10,614 bases of DNA from Gammaproteobacteria bacterium (GTDB lineage: Bacteria > Pseudomonadota > Gammaproteobacteria > GCA-001735895). The translations under genes were made by a program, and so were the position numbers. The notes under the pieces are model-generated. The model was not told the DNA's origin. It did not search any database and saw only the letters and a program-made list of their open reading frames with translations. The stretch lies in contig JAPUFZ010000254.1 of NCBI GenBank assembly GCA_027293245.1, positions 1 through 10,614 of the forward strand. Direction: 5' to 3'. How positions within the stretch are numbered: position 1 is the stretch's first letter; each line of letters begins with the position of its first letter. Below, piece by piece: positions 1 to 5,800 of the stretch.

Positions 1-835
1 AGAAACAGTAAGTGATGCGGACATGGCCTTTATGACCGAGAAGGTCTACGCCACCATCGACCCCGAACATCCCGGAGTTGCCGCCTTCAATGCACAGGGG
101 CGAATCGCGATCAGCGGTGATATACAGGTATTGAGCTTCAGTTACTTTGCTACCGATTTTGCAGGCACTTTCAAAACCGCCGTTGAAATACGTAGCGAGA
201 TCGAAAAACGCGGATGGAAGCGCATTGTTGCATTTCAAACTCGCAACCCGATGCACCTGGCCCACGAAGAACTCTGCCACATGGCAATGAAAAGACTTAA
301 CTGCGACGGCCTCGTCATCCACATGCTACTCGGCCAATTGAAACCCGGCGACATCCCGGCCGATGTACGCGACGACGCAATCCGCACCATGGTCAAACTC
401 TACTTCGCCGAAAACAGTGCGATGATCACAGGCTACGGGTTTGACATGTTATATGCCGGACCACGAGAGGCCGTGCTGCATGCCTATTTCCGCCAGAACA
501 TGGGGGCGACACATTTTATTATCGGTCGCGATCACGCCGGTGTAGGAGATTACTATGGCGCCTTCGATGCCCAGACCATATTTGATACCGAGGTACCGAA
601 AGACGCGCTGCAGATTGAAATATTCCGCGCCGATCATACCGCCTGGTCGACCAAACTGAACCGGGTGATAATGATGAACGAGGCGCCAGACCATACTAAG
701 GACGATTTCGTTTTGCTTTCGGGCACGCGTGTTCGCGAAATGCTGAGTCAGGGTATTGCGCCTCCAAAAGAATTTTCGCGTCCCGAGGTTGCCGAGATAT
801 TGATAGCATACTATCAATCTCAGAAGTCTGCCTGA
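1..835 (+). CDS. sat: ATP sulfurylase (sulfate adenylyltransferase), 5'-truncated
   Basis: This enzyme interconverts ATP plus sulfate with adenylyl sulfate (APS) plus pyrophosphate in the cytoplasm. In sulfur oxidisers it commonly runs in the APS-to-ATP direction, after APS reductase. The frame is open from base 2 with no stop, so 277 residues of a protein usually near 400 are present and the N-terminal PUA-like domain lies outside the window; the ATG at 23 is internal. Diagnostic nucleotide-binding motifs are visible: QTRNPMHLAHE at bases 236-268 (family QxRNPxHxxHE) and GRDHAGVG at 524-547. The C-terminus, LSGTRVREMLSQGIAPPKEF followed by SRPEV, is typical of the single-domain dissimilatory-type Sat, with no fused APS kinase. 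A role in sulfur oxidation is inferred from this type; the neighbouring apr or dsr genes that would prove it are not in view. The family call is near certain. Confidence 0.96.
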   Translation, partial: ETVSDADMAFMTEKVYATIDPEHPGVAAFNAQGRIAISGDIQVLSFSYFATDFAGTFKTAVEIRSEIEKRGWKRIVAFQTRNPMHLAHEELCHMAMKRLNCDGLVIHMLLGQLKPGDIPADVRDDAIRTMVKLYFAENSAMITGYGFDMLYAGPREAVLHAYFRQNMGATHFIIGRDHAGVGDYYGAFDAQTIFDTEVPKDALQIEIFRADHTAWSTKLNRVIMMNEAPDHTKDDFVLLSGTRVREMLSQGIAPPKEFSRPEVAEILIAYYQSQKSA

Positions 836-901
836 AGCAGGGATCATCAAGCAGTCATTGATAGATAAAACTTCATTCTGAGGCTTTATAAGCGGACCTT
901 T

Positions 902-910
902 TGCTATACA
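902..910 (+). promoter_or_regulatory. Candidate extended -10 promoter of ispB
   Basis: TGCTATACA matches an extended -10 element (TGnTATAAT-like) 28 bases upstream of the ispB ATG. No convincing -35 lies 17 bases further upstream, as expected for an extended -10 promoter. The decamer TTTGCTATAC (900-909) recurs exactly at 5761-5770 before the TPR gene. The call rests on sequence match and position only. Confidence 0.45.
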
Positions 911-938
911 CTATCTCCATTCTGAGTAGTCTAAAGTC

Positions 939-1940
939 ATGACGGAAGCATTATTGTCCACCAGTAACTCTTTTAACCTGGATGATCTCAAAGCACTGAC
1001 CGATAGCGATATACAGCGGGTCAACCAGGTAATTACCGATCACCTGGCGTCTCGTATAGCGCTGATCAACCAGTTGAGTCAGCACATCATACTCAGCGGC
1101 GGCAAGCGCCTGCGCCCGATCCTGGTTTTGTTGTCGGCCAGGGCCTGCGAATACGAGGGTGAAAACGATGCCCTGTTGGCTGCTGTGGTAGAGTTTATTC
1201 ACACCGCGACCCTGCTGCACGACGACGTCGTCGATGATTCCGAGATGCGCCGGGGCCAGCAAACGGCCAGTACTATCTGGGGCAATGAAGCAGCGGTCCT
1301 GGTCGGCGACTACCTGTATTCCCGCGCCTTTCAGATGATGGTTAAAGCGCATTCGATGCGAATAATGGATTTGCTCGCCAATGCGACCAATACCATTGCC
1401 CAGGGTGAGGTGCTGCAACTGCTTAACATCAACGATCCGGATTCCACTGAAGAAAATTACCTGGAAGTCATTTACTGCAAGACTGCCTGCCTGTTCGAGG
1501 CCGCAGCCCAGATTGGCGCAATACTGGGCAATGCAGATGAAGCGATCGAACAGGGCCTGAAAGATTACGGCAAACACCTGGGTACGGCATTTCAACTGGT
1601 CGACGACGAACTTGACTACAGCTCAACCAGCGAAGAGCTGGGTAAGAATGTCGGTGATGATCTGGCTGAAGGAAAACCGACGCTGCCGCTGATCTACGCA
1701 ATGCAACATGTCAATGACGAACAGAGGGTCCTCATGCGCGAAGCTATCATAGAGGGTGGACTAGAGCATATTGAAGCAATTACCCATGCCATCAGGGAAT
1801 CCGGGGCGCTGGATTATACCCACGAAAAAGCACGTATCGAAGCCGGGCTGGCCAAGTCAGCGATTAGTTCATTACCGCCAGGTGATTACAAACAGGCCTT
1901 GCTGTTTTTGGCCGACTATGCGGTCGAGCGAAGTTATTAA
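939..1940 (+). CDS. ispB: Octaprenyl-type polyprenyl diphosphate synthase
   Basis: A trans-isoprenyl diphosphate synthase that adds isopentenyl units to farnesyl diphosphate to make the long side chain of ubiquinone or menaquinone. The 333 residues are close to the usual size of about 323. Landmarks are SGGKRLRP near residues 53-60, the first aspartate-rich motif DDVVD at 95-99 followed by the conserved MRRG, and the second motif DDELD at 222-226. The residue five places before the first motif is Ala90; a small residue there is associated with long-chain products, which favours IspB over IspA-type short-chain synthases. Exact chain length cannot be read from sequence. The ATG at 939 is the only reasonable start, and the N-terminus is about ten residues longer than E. 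coli IspB. A 103-bp gap with a candidate promoter separates it from sat, so it probably has its own transcription start. Confidence 0.95.
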   Translation: MTEALLSTSNSFNLDDLKALTDSDIQRVNQVITDHLASRIALINQLSQHIILSGGKRLRPILVLLSARACEYEGENDALLAAVVEFIHTATLLHDDVVDDSEMRRGQQTASTIWGNEAAVLVGDYLYSRAFQMMVKAHSMRIMDLLANATNTIAQGEVLQLLNINDPDSTEENYLEVIYCKTACLFEAAAQIGAILGNADEAIEQGLKDYGKHLGTAFQLVDDELDYSSTSEELGKNVGDDLAEGKPTLPLIYAMQHVNDEQRVLMREAIIEGGLEHIEAITHAIRESGALDYTHEKARIEAGLAKSAISSLPPGDYKQALLFLADYAVERSY

Positions 1941-1945
1941 TTTGA

Positions 1946-1974
1946 TTTCCCAGGAGCCCGTCGGACCCAGGAAA
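1946..1974 (+). promoter_or_regulatory. Imperfect palindrome / hairpin after ispB, in the methyltransferase leader
   Basis: TTTCC (1946-1950) pairs with GGAAA (1970-1974). Inside, GG/CC and CC/GG pairs enclose a CGTC loop, so the 29 bases fold symmetrically with small internal loops. CCCAGGA occurs in direct orientation on each side (1950-1956 and 1966-1972). There is no T-run after it, so it is not a standard intrinsic terminator. It could be a REP-like palindrome or part of a leader RNA. No second copy was seen in this window. Confidence 0.4.
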
Positions 1975-1985
1975 TGGTAACCAGC

Positions 1986-2054
1986 ATGATGCCTGAGCGA
2001 AACCTGATCTTGCCGATTTTGAGACGCACAGTGGATCCTGCGCCACCAGCATAA
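1986..2054 (+). CDS. Possible 22-codon leader peptide upstream of the methyltransferase
   Basis: A short frame starts with two ATG codons (1986, 1989) and encodes a 22-residue peptide beginning MMPERN and ending DPAPPA. Its TAA (2052-2054) lies two bases before the GTG start of the next gene, which has no clear Shine-Dalgarno of its own; this geometry would allow reinitiation. A weak AGGAAA (1969-1974) lies about 12 bases upstream and falls in the 3' arm of the preceding hairpin. Against it, a frame of this length can occur by chance and the spacing to AGGA is long. It is reported as a candidate only. Confidence 0.25.
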   Translation: MMPERNLILPILRRTVDPAPPA

Positions 2055-2056
2055 AC

Positions 2057-3088
2057 GTGAACAACTTATTTGAAAAACTGCTTAACGAAAAGCATACCCT
2101 GCTCGCGGATGGCGCCACCGGCACTAATTTGTTCGCCATGGGTTTACAAAGTGGTGATGCACCGGAGCTCTGGAATATCGACCAGCCGCAAAAAATCGCA
2201 AGGCTTTACCGCGATTTCATCGACGCTGGATCCGACATTGTATTAACCAATACCTTCGGCGGCACCCGCTACCGCCTGAAACTGCATAACGCACAGGACA
2301 GTGTTAGCGAACTGAACATTGCCGCCACAGAAATCCTGAAAGCAGAAATCGCGAATTCGGATCGAGAGATTATCACTGCTGGTTCTATAGGACCTACCGG
2401 TGAAATTCTAGCACCGCTGGGTGACCTGGAACCTGAAGCAGCGGTTGCGGCTTTCGCCGAGCAGGCACTGGCACTAAAAGCCGGCGGCGCTGATGTGATA
2501 TGGATTGAAACCATGTCTTCGGCCGAAGAAGTAGAGTACGCGGTTAAAGGCGCCGGAGAAGCAGGATTGCCGGTCGTATTCTCGATGAGTTTCGACACCA
2601 ATGGCCGTACCATGATGGGCGTCGGCGCATTCGACCTGATGTCGCTGGAACGGAATATCAGACCGCAAGTGCATGCCTGTGGCACCAACTGTGGCATCGG
2701 CGCCTCGGAGGTTGTTGCAGCAGTACTCAATATGAAGTCAATCGCTATCGATGGCAGGGACCCGGTGATCATCGCCAAGGCCAACTGCGGCATTCCAAAA
2801 TTCGTCGAGGGCAAGATCGTCTACACCGGCACGCCCGAAATCATGGCTAATTATGCGGTCATGGTGCGCGATGCCGGGGCCCGTATTATCGGCGGCTGTT
2901 GCGGCACTTCACCAGTGCACGTACGGGCAATGCGCCAGGCACTGGATAACACGGCAATATCCGAACCACCGACGCTGGACGATATAGACCGGGTTTTAGG
3001 CAAGGTCTCCGACGGCGCCAGGGCGCAGGCACGCGGCGAGCATGAGATCAAGGCGCGAGTGGGCGGGCGAAAGCGGCGGCGCCGGTAA
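2057..3088 (+). CDS. bmt: Betaine-homocysteine S-methyltransferase family protein
   Basis: A cobalamin-independent, zinc-dependent methyltransferase of the homocysteine S-methyltransferase family (Pfam S-methyl_trans). It most likely makes methionine from homocysteine with glycine betaine as methyl donor. The 343 residues form one TIM-barrel domain. The N-terminus contains LLADGATGTNLF, like bacterial Bmt proteins. The expected zinc ligands are present: Cys212 in GTNCGIG and Cys281-Cys282 in GGCCGT. The GTG at 2057 is chosen because the in-frame region between it and the upstream stop (TGA at 1994) has no other start codon, and because the N-terminus aligns with the family. No Shine-Dalgarno is evident, so translation may be coupled to an upstream frame. 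The tail, from about residue 323 on, is basic and ends GGRKRRRR. The methyl donor is inferred; S-methylmethionine or a dimethylsulfonium compound are alternatives. The next gene is convergent, across 67 bases with no clear terminator. Confidence 0.85.
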   Translation: MNNLFEKLLNEKHTLLADGATGTNLFAMGLQSGDAPELWNIDQPQKIARLYRDFIDAGSDIVLTNTFGGTRYRLKLHNAQDSVSELNIAATEILKAEIANSDREIITAGSIGPTGEILAPLGDLEPEAAVAAFAEQALALKAGGADVIWIETMSSAEEVEYAVKGAGEAGLPVVFSMSFDTNGRTMMGVGAFDLMSLERNIRPQVHACGTNCGIGASEVVAAVLNMKSIAIDGRDPVIIAKANCGIPKFVEGKIVYTGTPEIMANYAVMVRDAGARIIGGCCGTSPVHVRAMRQALDNTAISEPPTLDDIDRVLGKVSDGARAQARGEHEIKARVGGRKRRRR

Positions 3089-3155
3089 TTGCTGCCGGTT
3101 CACTCACCACAGCTGATACAACTGGGTTTTCCAGGTTCAATAGCCCGAGGATAAT

Positions 3156-4040
3156 TCATTTAATTTGAGCCAGCAAACTCTCGATCATTTGCCTCGCCTG
3201 GTTCACATATGCCCCTCCAAACAGGTTGGCGTGGTTTAGAATGTGGTACAGGTTATACAGTTCTCGACGCTGTGGGTAGCCAGGATCGATCGGATAAACC
3301 TCATTGTATACCTCGAAGAATCGCTGCTGTGGTCGTCCGAATAATTCCATCATCGCCAGATCAGCCTCGTGATCACCGTAATAACAGGCCGGATCGTAGA
3401 TCACAGGATTGCCGGCAGAGTCGGCGCCCTGATTACCACTCCACAGGTCGCCATGCAGCAATGACGCGATCGGTGAATAACCGCTAAAAAAGCTATCTAC
3501 CTGCTGGTTGAGACGCATACCAGAGTCGAATAACTTACTACCAAGGCCATTGTTTCTGGCCAGGGATAGCTGGAAGCCTAGACGCTCAATTTGCCAAAAG
3601 CTCACCCAGTCCTGTTGATAAGTATTGGGTTGCGGACTTGAGCCAATGGTATTTTCGATCGGGTAACCAAATTGTTGCTGCCGGCTAAGATGCATGGATG
3701 CCAGCTGTTGGGCAAAACGAGTCGCGTCCACACTGCCCGACAAATCGAGATACTCCATGACAATGAAGGCGAACTGGCCACTCTTTCCACAACCAATGGG
3801 CTGCGGACAGCGGATGCTGTCACTGGCTCGTATTTCGTTCAGACCGTGCATTTCGGCTTCAAACATCGGCAGGCTTGTCCGGTTATTGATCTTGACAAAG
3901 AACTGTTGCTGCCCATCACTGAGTCTATAAGCGCGGTTAATGTCTCCCCCTGACACCGAAGTCGCCTCAAGCCGGCCGATAGCTTGCCCGGTTTTATCAA
4001 CCAGCAGCTGCTGAACCACCAACCAGTCGGGCGGCTTCAT
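3156..4040 (-). CDS. Fructosamine-3-kinase family protein (YniA-like)
   Basis: A cytoplasmic kinase of the fructosamine/ketosamine kinase family, which phosphorylates sugar adducts on protein amines so that they decompose (deglycation). Physiological substrates of the bacterial members are mostly unsettled. The 294 residues match the family length of about 290. Seen in order: a glycine-containing N-lobe stretch VSGGDINRAY, the likely ATP lysine Lys50 in FFVKIN, Glu63 in FEAEMHGL, the hinge region FIVMEYLDL, the catalytic loop LLHGDLWSGN with Asp198 and Asn203, and the metal-binding Asp216 in YDPACYYGDHEADLAM. The start ATG (4038-4040) overlaps the rluE stop as ATGA, so it is the distal gene of the minus-strand operon and is probably translationally coupled. 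Aminoglycoside phosphotransferases share the fold, but the HGDLWSGN and YDPA signatures point clearly to this family. Confidence 0.93.
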   Translation of the reverse strand: MKPPDWLVVQQLLVDKTGQAIGRLEATSVSGGDINRAYRLSDGQQQFFVKINNRTSLPMFEAEMHGLNEIRASDSIRCPQPIGCGKSGQFAFIVMEYLDLSGSVDATRFAQQLASMHLSRQQQFGYPIENTIGSSPQPNTYQQDWVSFWQIERLGFQLSLARNNGLGSKLFDSGMRLNQQVDSFFSGYSPIASLLHGDLWSGNQGADSAGNPVIYDPACYYGDHEADLAMMELFGRPQQRFFEVYNEVYPIDPGYPQRRELYNLYHILNHANLFGGAYVNQARQMIESLLAQIK

Positions 4041-4579
4041 ACGGATTCCTCGCGCCAGTCGCCAGGCTGCAAGTCACCCAGGGTCCAGCCCGCAACTCTG
4101 GTTCGGATCAGGCGTAAGGTCGGATGCCCGACCGCCGCGGTCATGCGCCGTACCTGCCGGTTCCTGCCTTCGGTGATTTCCAGTTCCAGCCACTGAGTTG
4201 GAATTTCCCGACGCTGACGGACCGGTGGTTCTCTGGGCCACAACCAGTCGGGTTCATCGACCATTCGAACGCGAGCAGGGCGAGTTAAACCGTCCTTGAG
4301 CGATACGCCCCGGGCCAGGGTGACCAATGCCTTCCGCTCAGGAATATTTTCAACCTGCGCCAGATAACATTTGGGCTGTTTATGTCGTGGTTCAGAAATC
4401 TGCGCCTGTAACTTGCCGTCGTCGGTCAATACCAACAATCCTTCACTTTCGAAATCGAGACGACCCGCCGCGTAGACATGAGGAATATCGATATAGTTCG
4501 CCAGGGTGGTTTTACCCGCAACCGGGCCAAACTGGCATAACACCTGGCAGGGTTTATTGAAGAGAATGATCTTACTCAT
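4037..4579 (-). CDS. rluE: 23S rRNA pseudouridine synthase, RluE type
   Basis: A pseudouridine synthase of the RsuA/RluB/E/F family that isomerises uridine in rRNA; E. coli RluE acts on U2457 of 23S rRNA. With the start chosen here it has 180 residues. The catalytic aspartate is Asp42 in GRLDFESEGLLVLT. Further family motifs are KCYLAQVEN and the C-terminal EGRNRQVRRMTAAVGHPTL, followed by LIR. There is no N-terminal S4 domain, which fits RluE rather than RsuA, RluB or RluF. The frame can be read from an ATG at 4603, but the start at 4579 (MSKIILFNKP) is preferred. It begins at the family's usual N-terminus and overlaps the upstream exonuclease stop as ATGA, the same arrangement as at its own 3' end. 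Exact target position is inferred by homology. Confidence 0.92.
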   Translation of the reverse strand: MSKIILFNKPCQVLCQFGPVAGKTTLANYIDIPHVYAAGRLDFESEGLLVLTDDGKLQAQISEPRHKQPKCYLAQVENIPERKALVTLARGVSLKDGLTRPARVRMVDEPDWLWPREPPVRQRREIPTQWLELEITEGRNRQVRRMTAAVGHPTLRLIRTRVAGWTLGDLQPGDWREESV

Positions 4580-5484
4580 CCCGCATCCAGGTATGTTAGC
4601 CACTTTTGTCTTCTTGCCGAATCCATGACCTGATCCGCCATCATCTTATCGAGTGCATCTTTATCGGGTGGCCTGCGGTTTATATCGACCTCACGCATGG
4701 TATCCACTTCACACACAATGCGCGTCAGCGCACTTGAAATATCGAGAATGGATTCGTGTTCGATCAAAGCTTGCTGGACTCTTCCCGCATAGCGAAATTT
4801 CATTTTCCCGACCTCGCCCAGGTTCGCACGCAAATTGTCGAGCGTACCAAATTTACGCAGTAAATTAGCCGCGGTTTTGACTCCCACATGCGGAATACCC
4901 GGGATGTTGTCAACCTTGTCTCCAGCCAATGCGAGCTGGTCGGCAATTTGCTCGGGGCGCACCCCAAATTTTTTAACTATGCCCCGGTAGTCGAGCTTTT
5001 TGTCACCAAAAAAAGTCCACCATAAATCTCCTTCGTGGATTAACTGGGTAAGGTCCTTGTCAGCGGTGAGAATAACAATCGACATCTCGGGCCTTCGATG
5101 CAGGCTAGCAAGCGTGCCTATGAGGTCGTCCGCTTCCCAGCTATCACTACTCACTCTGGTGATACCGAGCAAATCGATCCACTGCTGGCACCAGCCAAAC
5201 TGTCTCTTTAGCTCGCTCGGCGTCGGGCTTCGATTAGCCTTGTATTGCGGGTATACCGTTTTGCGTTGCGACTGCCTGGGTCTTTCATCGAATGCAAACA
5301 CCAGTTTTTCTGGCGCTCTCTCGGTCAGCAAGCGGTAAACGAAATCGCTAAAACCAATAAATGCCTGGTTAGGCTGATGCTTGCGATTCAGTTGTTGCGA
5401 TCCCGACGCATACCAGGCCTTGTAGATGAAAATACTGGAGTCTACTAAATAAAGGCGCATCGGTTTCCCATCAAAATTGTTCAT
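4576..5484 (-). CDS. Stand-alone 5'-3' exonuclease / flap endonuclease domain protein
   Basis: A structure-specific 5' nuclease of the PIN/FEN family without an attached polymerase, expected to remove 5' flaps or RNA-primed ends in replication and repair. Its 302 residues contain an N-terminal 5'-3' exonuclease domain and an H3TH domain. Metal-binding carboxylates visible are Asp15 (LVDSS), Asp66 (FAFDE), Glu117/Asp119/Asp120 (EADD), Asp142/Asp144 (TADKD) and Asp189/Asp192 (GDKVDNIPGI). Basic residues at 68-85 fit the helical arch. E. coli Xni (ExoIX) lacks the second Asp of the TxDKD motif and the GDxxDNIPG acids, so this protein is closer to the PolA 5' nuclease domain; no xni symbol is assigned for that reason. 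The start at 5484 has GAAGAG upstream. An in-frame ATG at 5460 (MRLYLVDSS) is also possible and would suit the family N-terminus. It is the first gene of the minus-strand operon and overlaps rluE by ATGA. Confidence 0.9.
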   Translation of the reverse strand: MNNFDGKPMRLYLVDSSIFIYKAWYASGSQQLNRKHQPNQAFIGFSDFVYRLLTERAPEKLVFAFDERPRQSQRKTVYPQYKANRSPTPSELKRQFGWCQQWIDLLGITRVSSDSWEADDLIGTLASLHRRPEMSIVILTADKDLTQLIHEGDLWWTFFGDKKLDYRGIVKKFGVRPEQIADQLALAGDKVDNIPGIPHVGVKTAANLLRKFGTLDNLRANLGEVGKMKFRYAGRVQQALIEHESILDISSALTRIVCEVDTMREVDINRRPPDKDALDKMMADQVMDSARRQKWLTYLDAG

Positions 5485-5517
5485 CCGTCAACTCTTCGGT
5501 AGTGCGTAGGTCTTTCT

Positions 5518-5546
5518 ATTAAATGTGACTCTCGCAAAGGCGCCAA
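5518..5546 (-). promoter_or_regulatory. Candidate sigma70 promoter of the exonuclease-rluE-kinase operon
   Basis: Read on the minus strand, TTGGCG (5546-5541, four of six matches to TTGACA) and TTTAAT (5523-5518, five of six to TATAAT) are separated by exactly 17 bases. They lie about 34 bases upstream of the exonuclease ATG. The -35 hexamer lies inside the left arm of the inverted repeat, so the element may provide half of this promoter. Evidence is consensus match only. Confidence 0.4.
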
Positions 5547-5674
5547 GTACGCAAAGGGTTTTAGGGGTTATTTAGTAAGATCATTTACAATAGTGATTAT
5601 TACAAACAGCTATATCGACCAAAATAGCTTCGATACCCTGTCTTTTTCTTTGCGTGCTTGGCGCCTTTGCGAGA
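5530..5674. repeat. 145-bp element with 27-bp terminal inverted repeats (MITE-like or large hairpin)
   Basis: The left arm (5530-5556) and right arm (5648-5674) are inverted copies that match at 26 of 27 positions. The one difference, T5548 against G5656, would be a G-U pair in a plus-strand transcript. Each arm contains the palindrome GGCGCC (5539-5544; 5660-5665) flanked by two copies of CTTTGCG or its complement. The 91-base interior is AT-rich and encodes nothing. It contains two mutually exclusive small stems (5608-5635). No clear flanking target-site duplication is visible, though ATGT-like bases occur outside both ends. Arms built from CTTTGCG/CGCAAAG units resemble dispersed non-coding repeats known in many bacterial genomes. 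Whether this is a mobile MITE, a dispersed repeat or a structured RNA cannot be decided from one copy. Confidence 0.8.
5608..5635. repeat. Two overlapping small hairpins inside the inverted-repeat element
   Basis: AGCTAT (5608-5613) pairs with ATAGCT (5624-5629) around a 10-base loop. TATCGA (5613-5618) pairs with TCGATA (5630-5635) around an 11-base loop. The two stems share base 5613 and interlock, so they could form one at a time, or together only as a pseudoknot-like arrangement. Function is unknown. Confidence 0.45.
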
Positions 5675-5762
5675 ACATCAATAAACGGATGCTTGCAAAT
5701 TTACCATTCTAACTCAAAACTGAATGATTCAGTGTTGCCTTAAAACTGTTTTTGAAATTATT

Positions 5763-5795
5763 TGCTATACTCGCTCGCGGCAAATTGAGTAGGAA
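5763..5795 (+). promoter_or_regulatory. Extended -10 promoter and ribosome binding site of the TPR/transpeptidase operon
   Basis: TGCTATACT (5763-5771) is a strong extended -10 element, with no good -35 at the usual distance. AGGAA (5791-5795) precedes the ATG at 5801 by five bases and is a good Shine-Dalgarno, fixing that start. The transcript leader would be short, about 20-25 bases. Confidence 0.55.
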
Positions 5796-5800
5796 CACAA

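Larger units (their letters stand above)
5485..5800. other. Divergent intergenic region (316 bp)
   Basis: No gene is supported here. The region separates the minus-strand exonuclease operon from the plus-strand TPR/transpeptidase genes. It holds a candidate minus-strand promoter, the inverted-repeat element at 5530-5674 and a candidate plus-strand promoter near 5763. The stretch between the repeat and the plus promoter (5675-5760) is AT-rich and shows nothing further that could be named. Confidence 0.8.

Noticed and set aside
449..850. Minus-strand 133-codon open frame opposite sat
   Set aside because: It lies antisense to a clearly conserved ATP sulfurylase and has no recognisable domain or start signals.
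951..1595. Minus-strand 214-codon open frame opposite ispB
   Set aside because: It is a shadow of the conserved plus-strand ispB reading frame, and its translation shows no family features.
1941..2056. SAM, SAH or cobalamin riboswitch before the methionine-related methyltransferase
   Set aside because: The leader was examined for the motifs I know of SAM-II, SAH and cobalamin aptamers and none matched. Only a short palindrome and an upstream frame are visible.
2269..2814. Minus-strand 181-codon open frame opposite the methyltransferase
   Set aside because: Its low-complexity Ser/Ala/Pro-rich translation is typical of an antisense shadow.
3122..3134. Terminator between the convergent methyltransferase and kinase genes
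   Set aside because: CTGG/CCAG gives only a four-base stem around GTTTT with no following T-run, too weak to call.
4580..4603. Longer N-terminus for RluE from ATG 4603
   Set aside because: It adds residues not seen in the family, and the ATGA-overlapping start at 4579 matches the other junction in the operon.
5530..5674. CRISPR or intrinsic terminator
   Set aside because: There are only two copies, in inverted orientation and 91 bases apart, with no spacer series. The loop is too long and the site too close to the divergent starts for a normal terminator.
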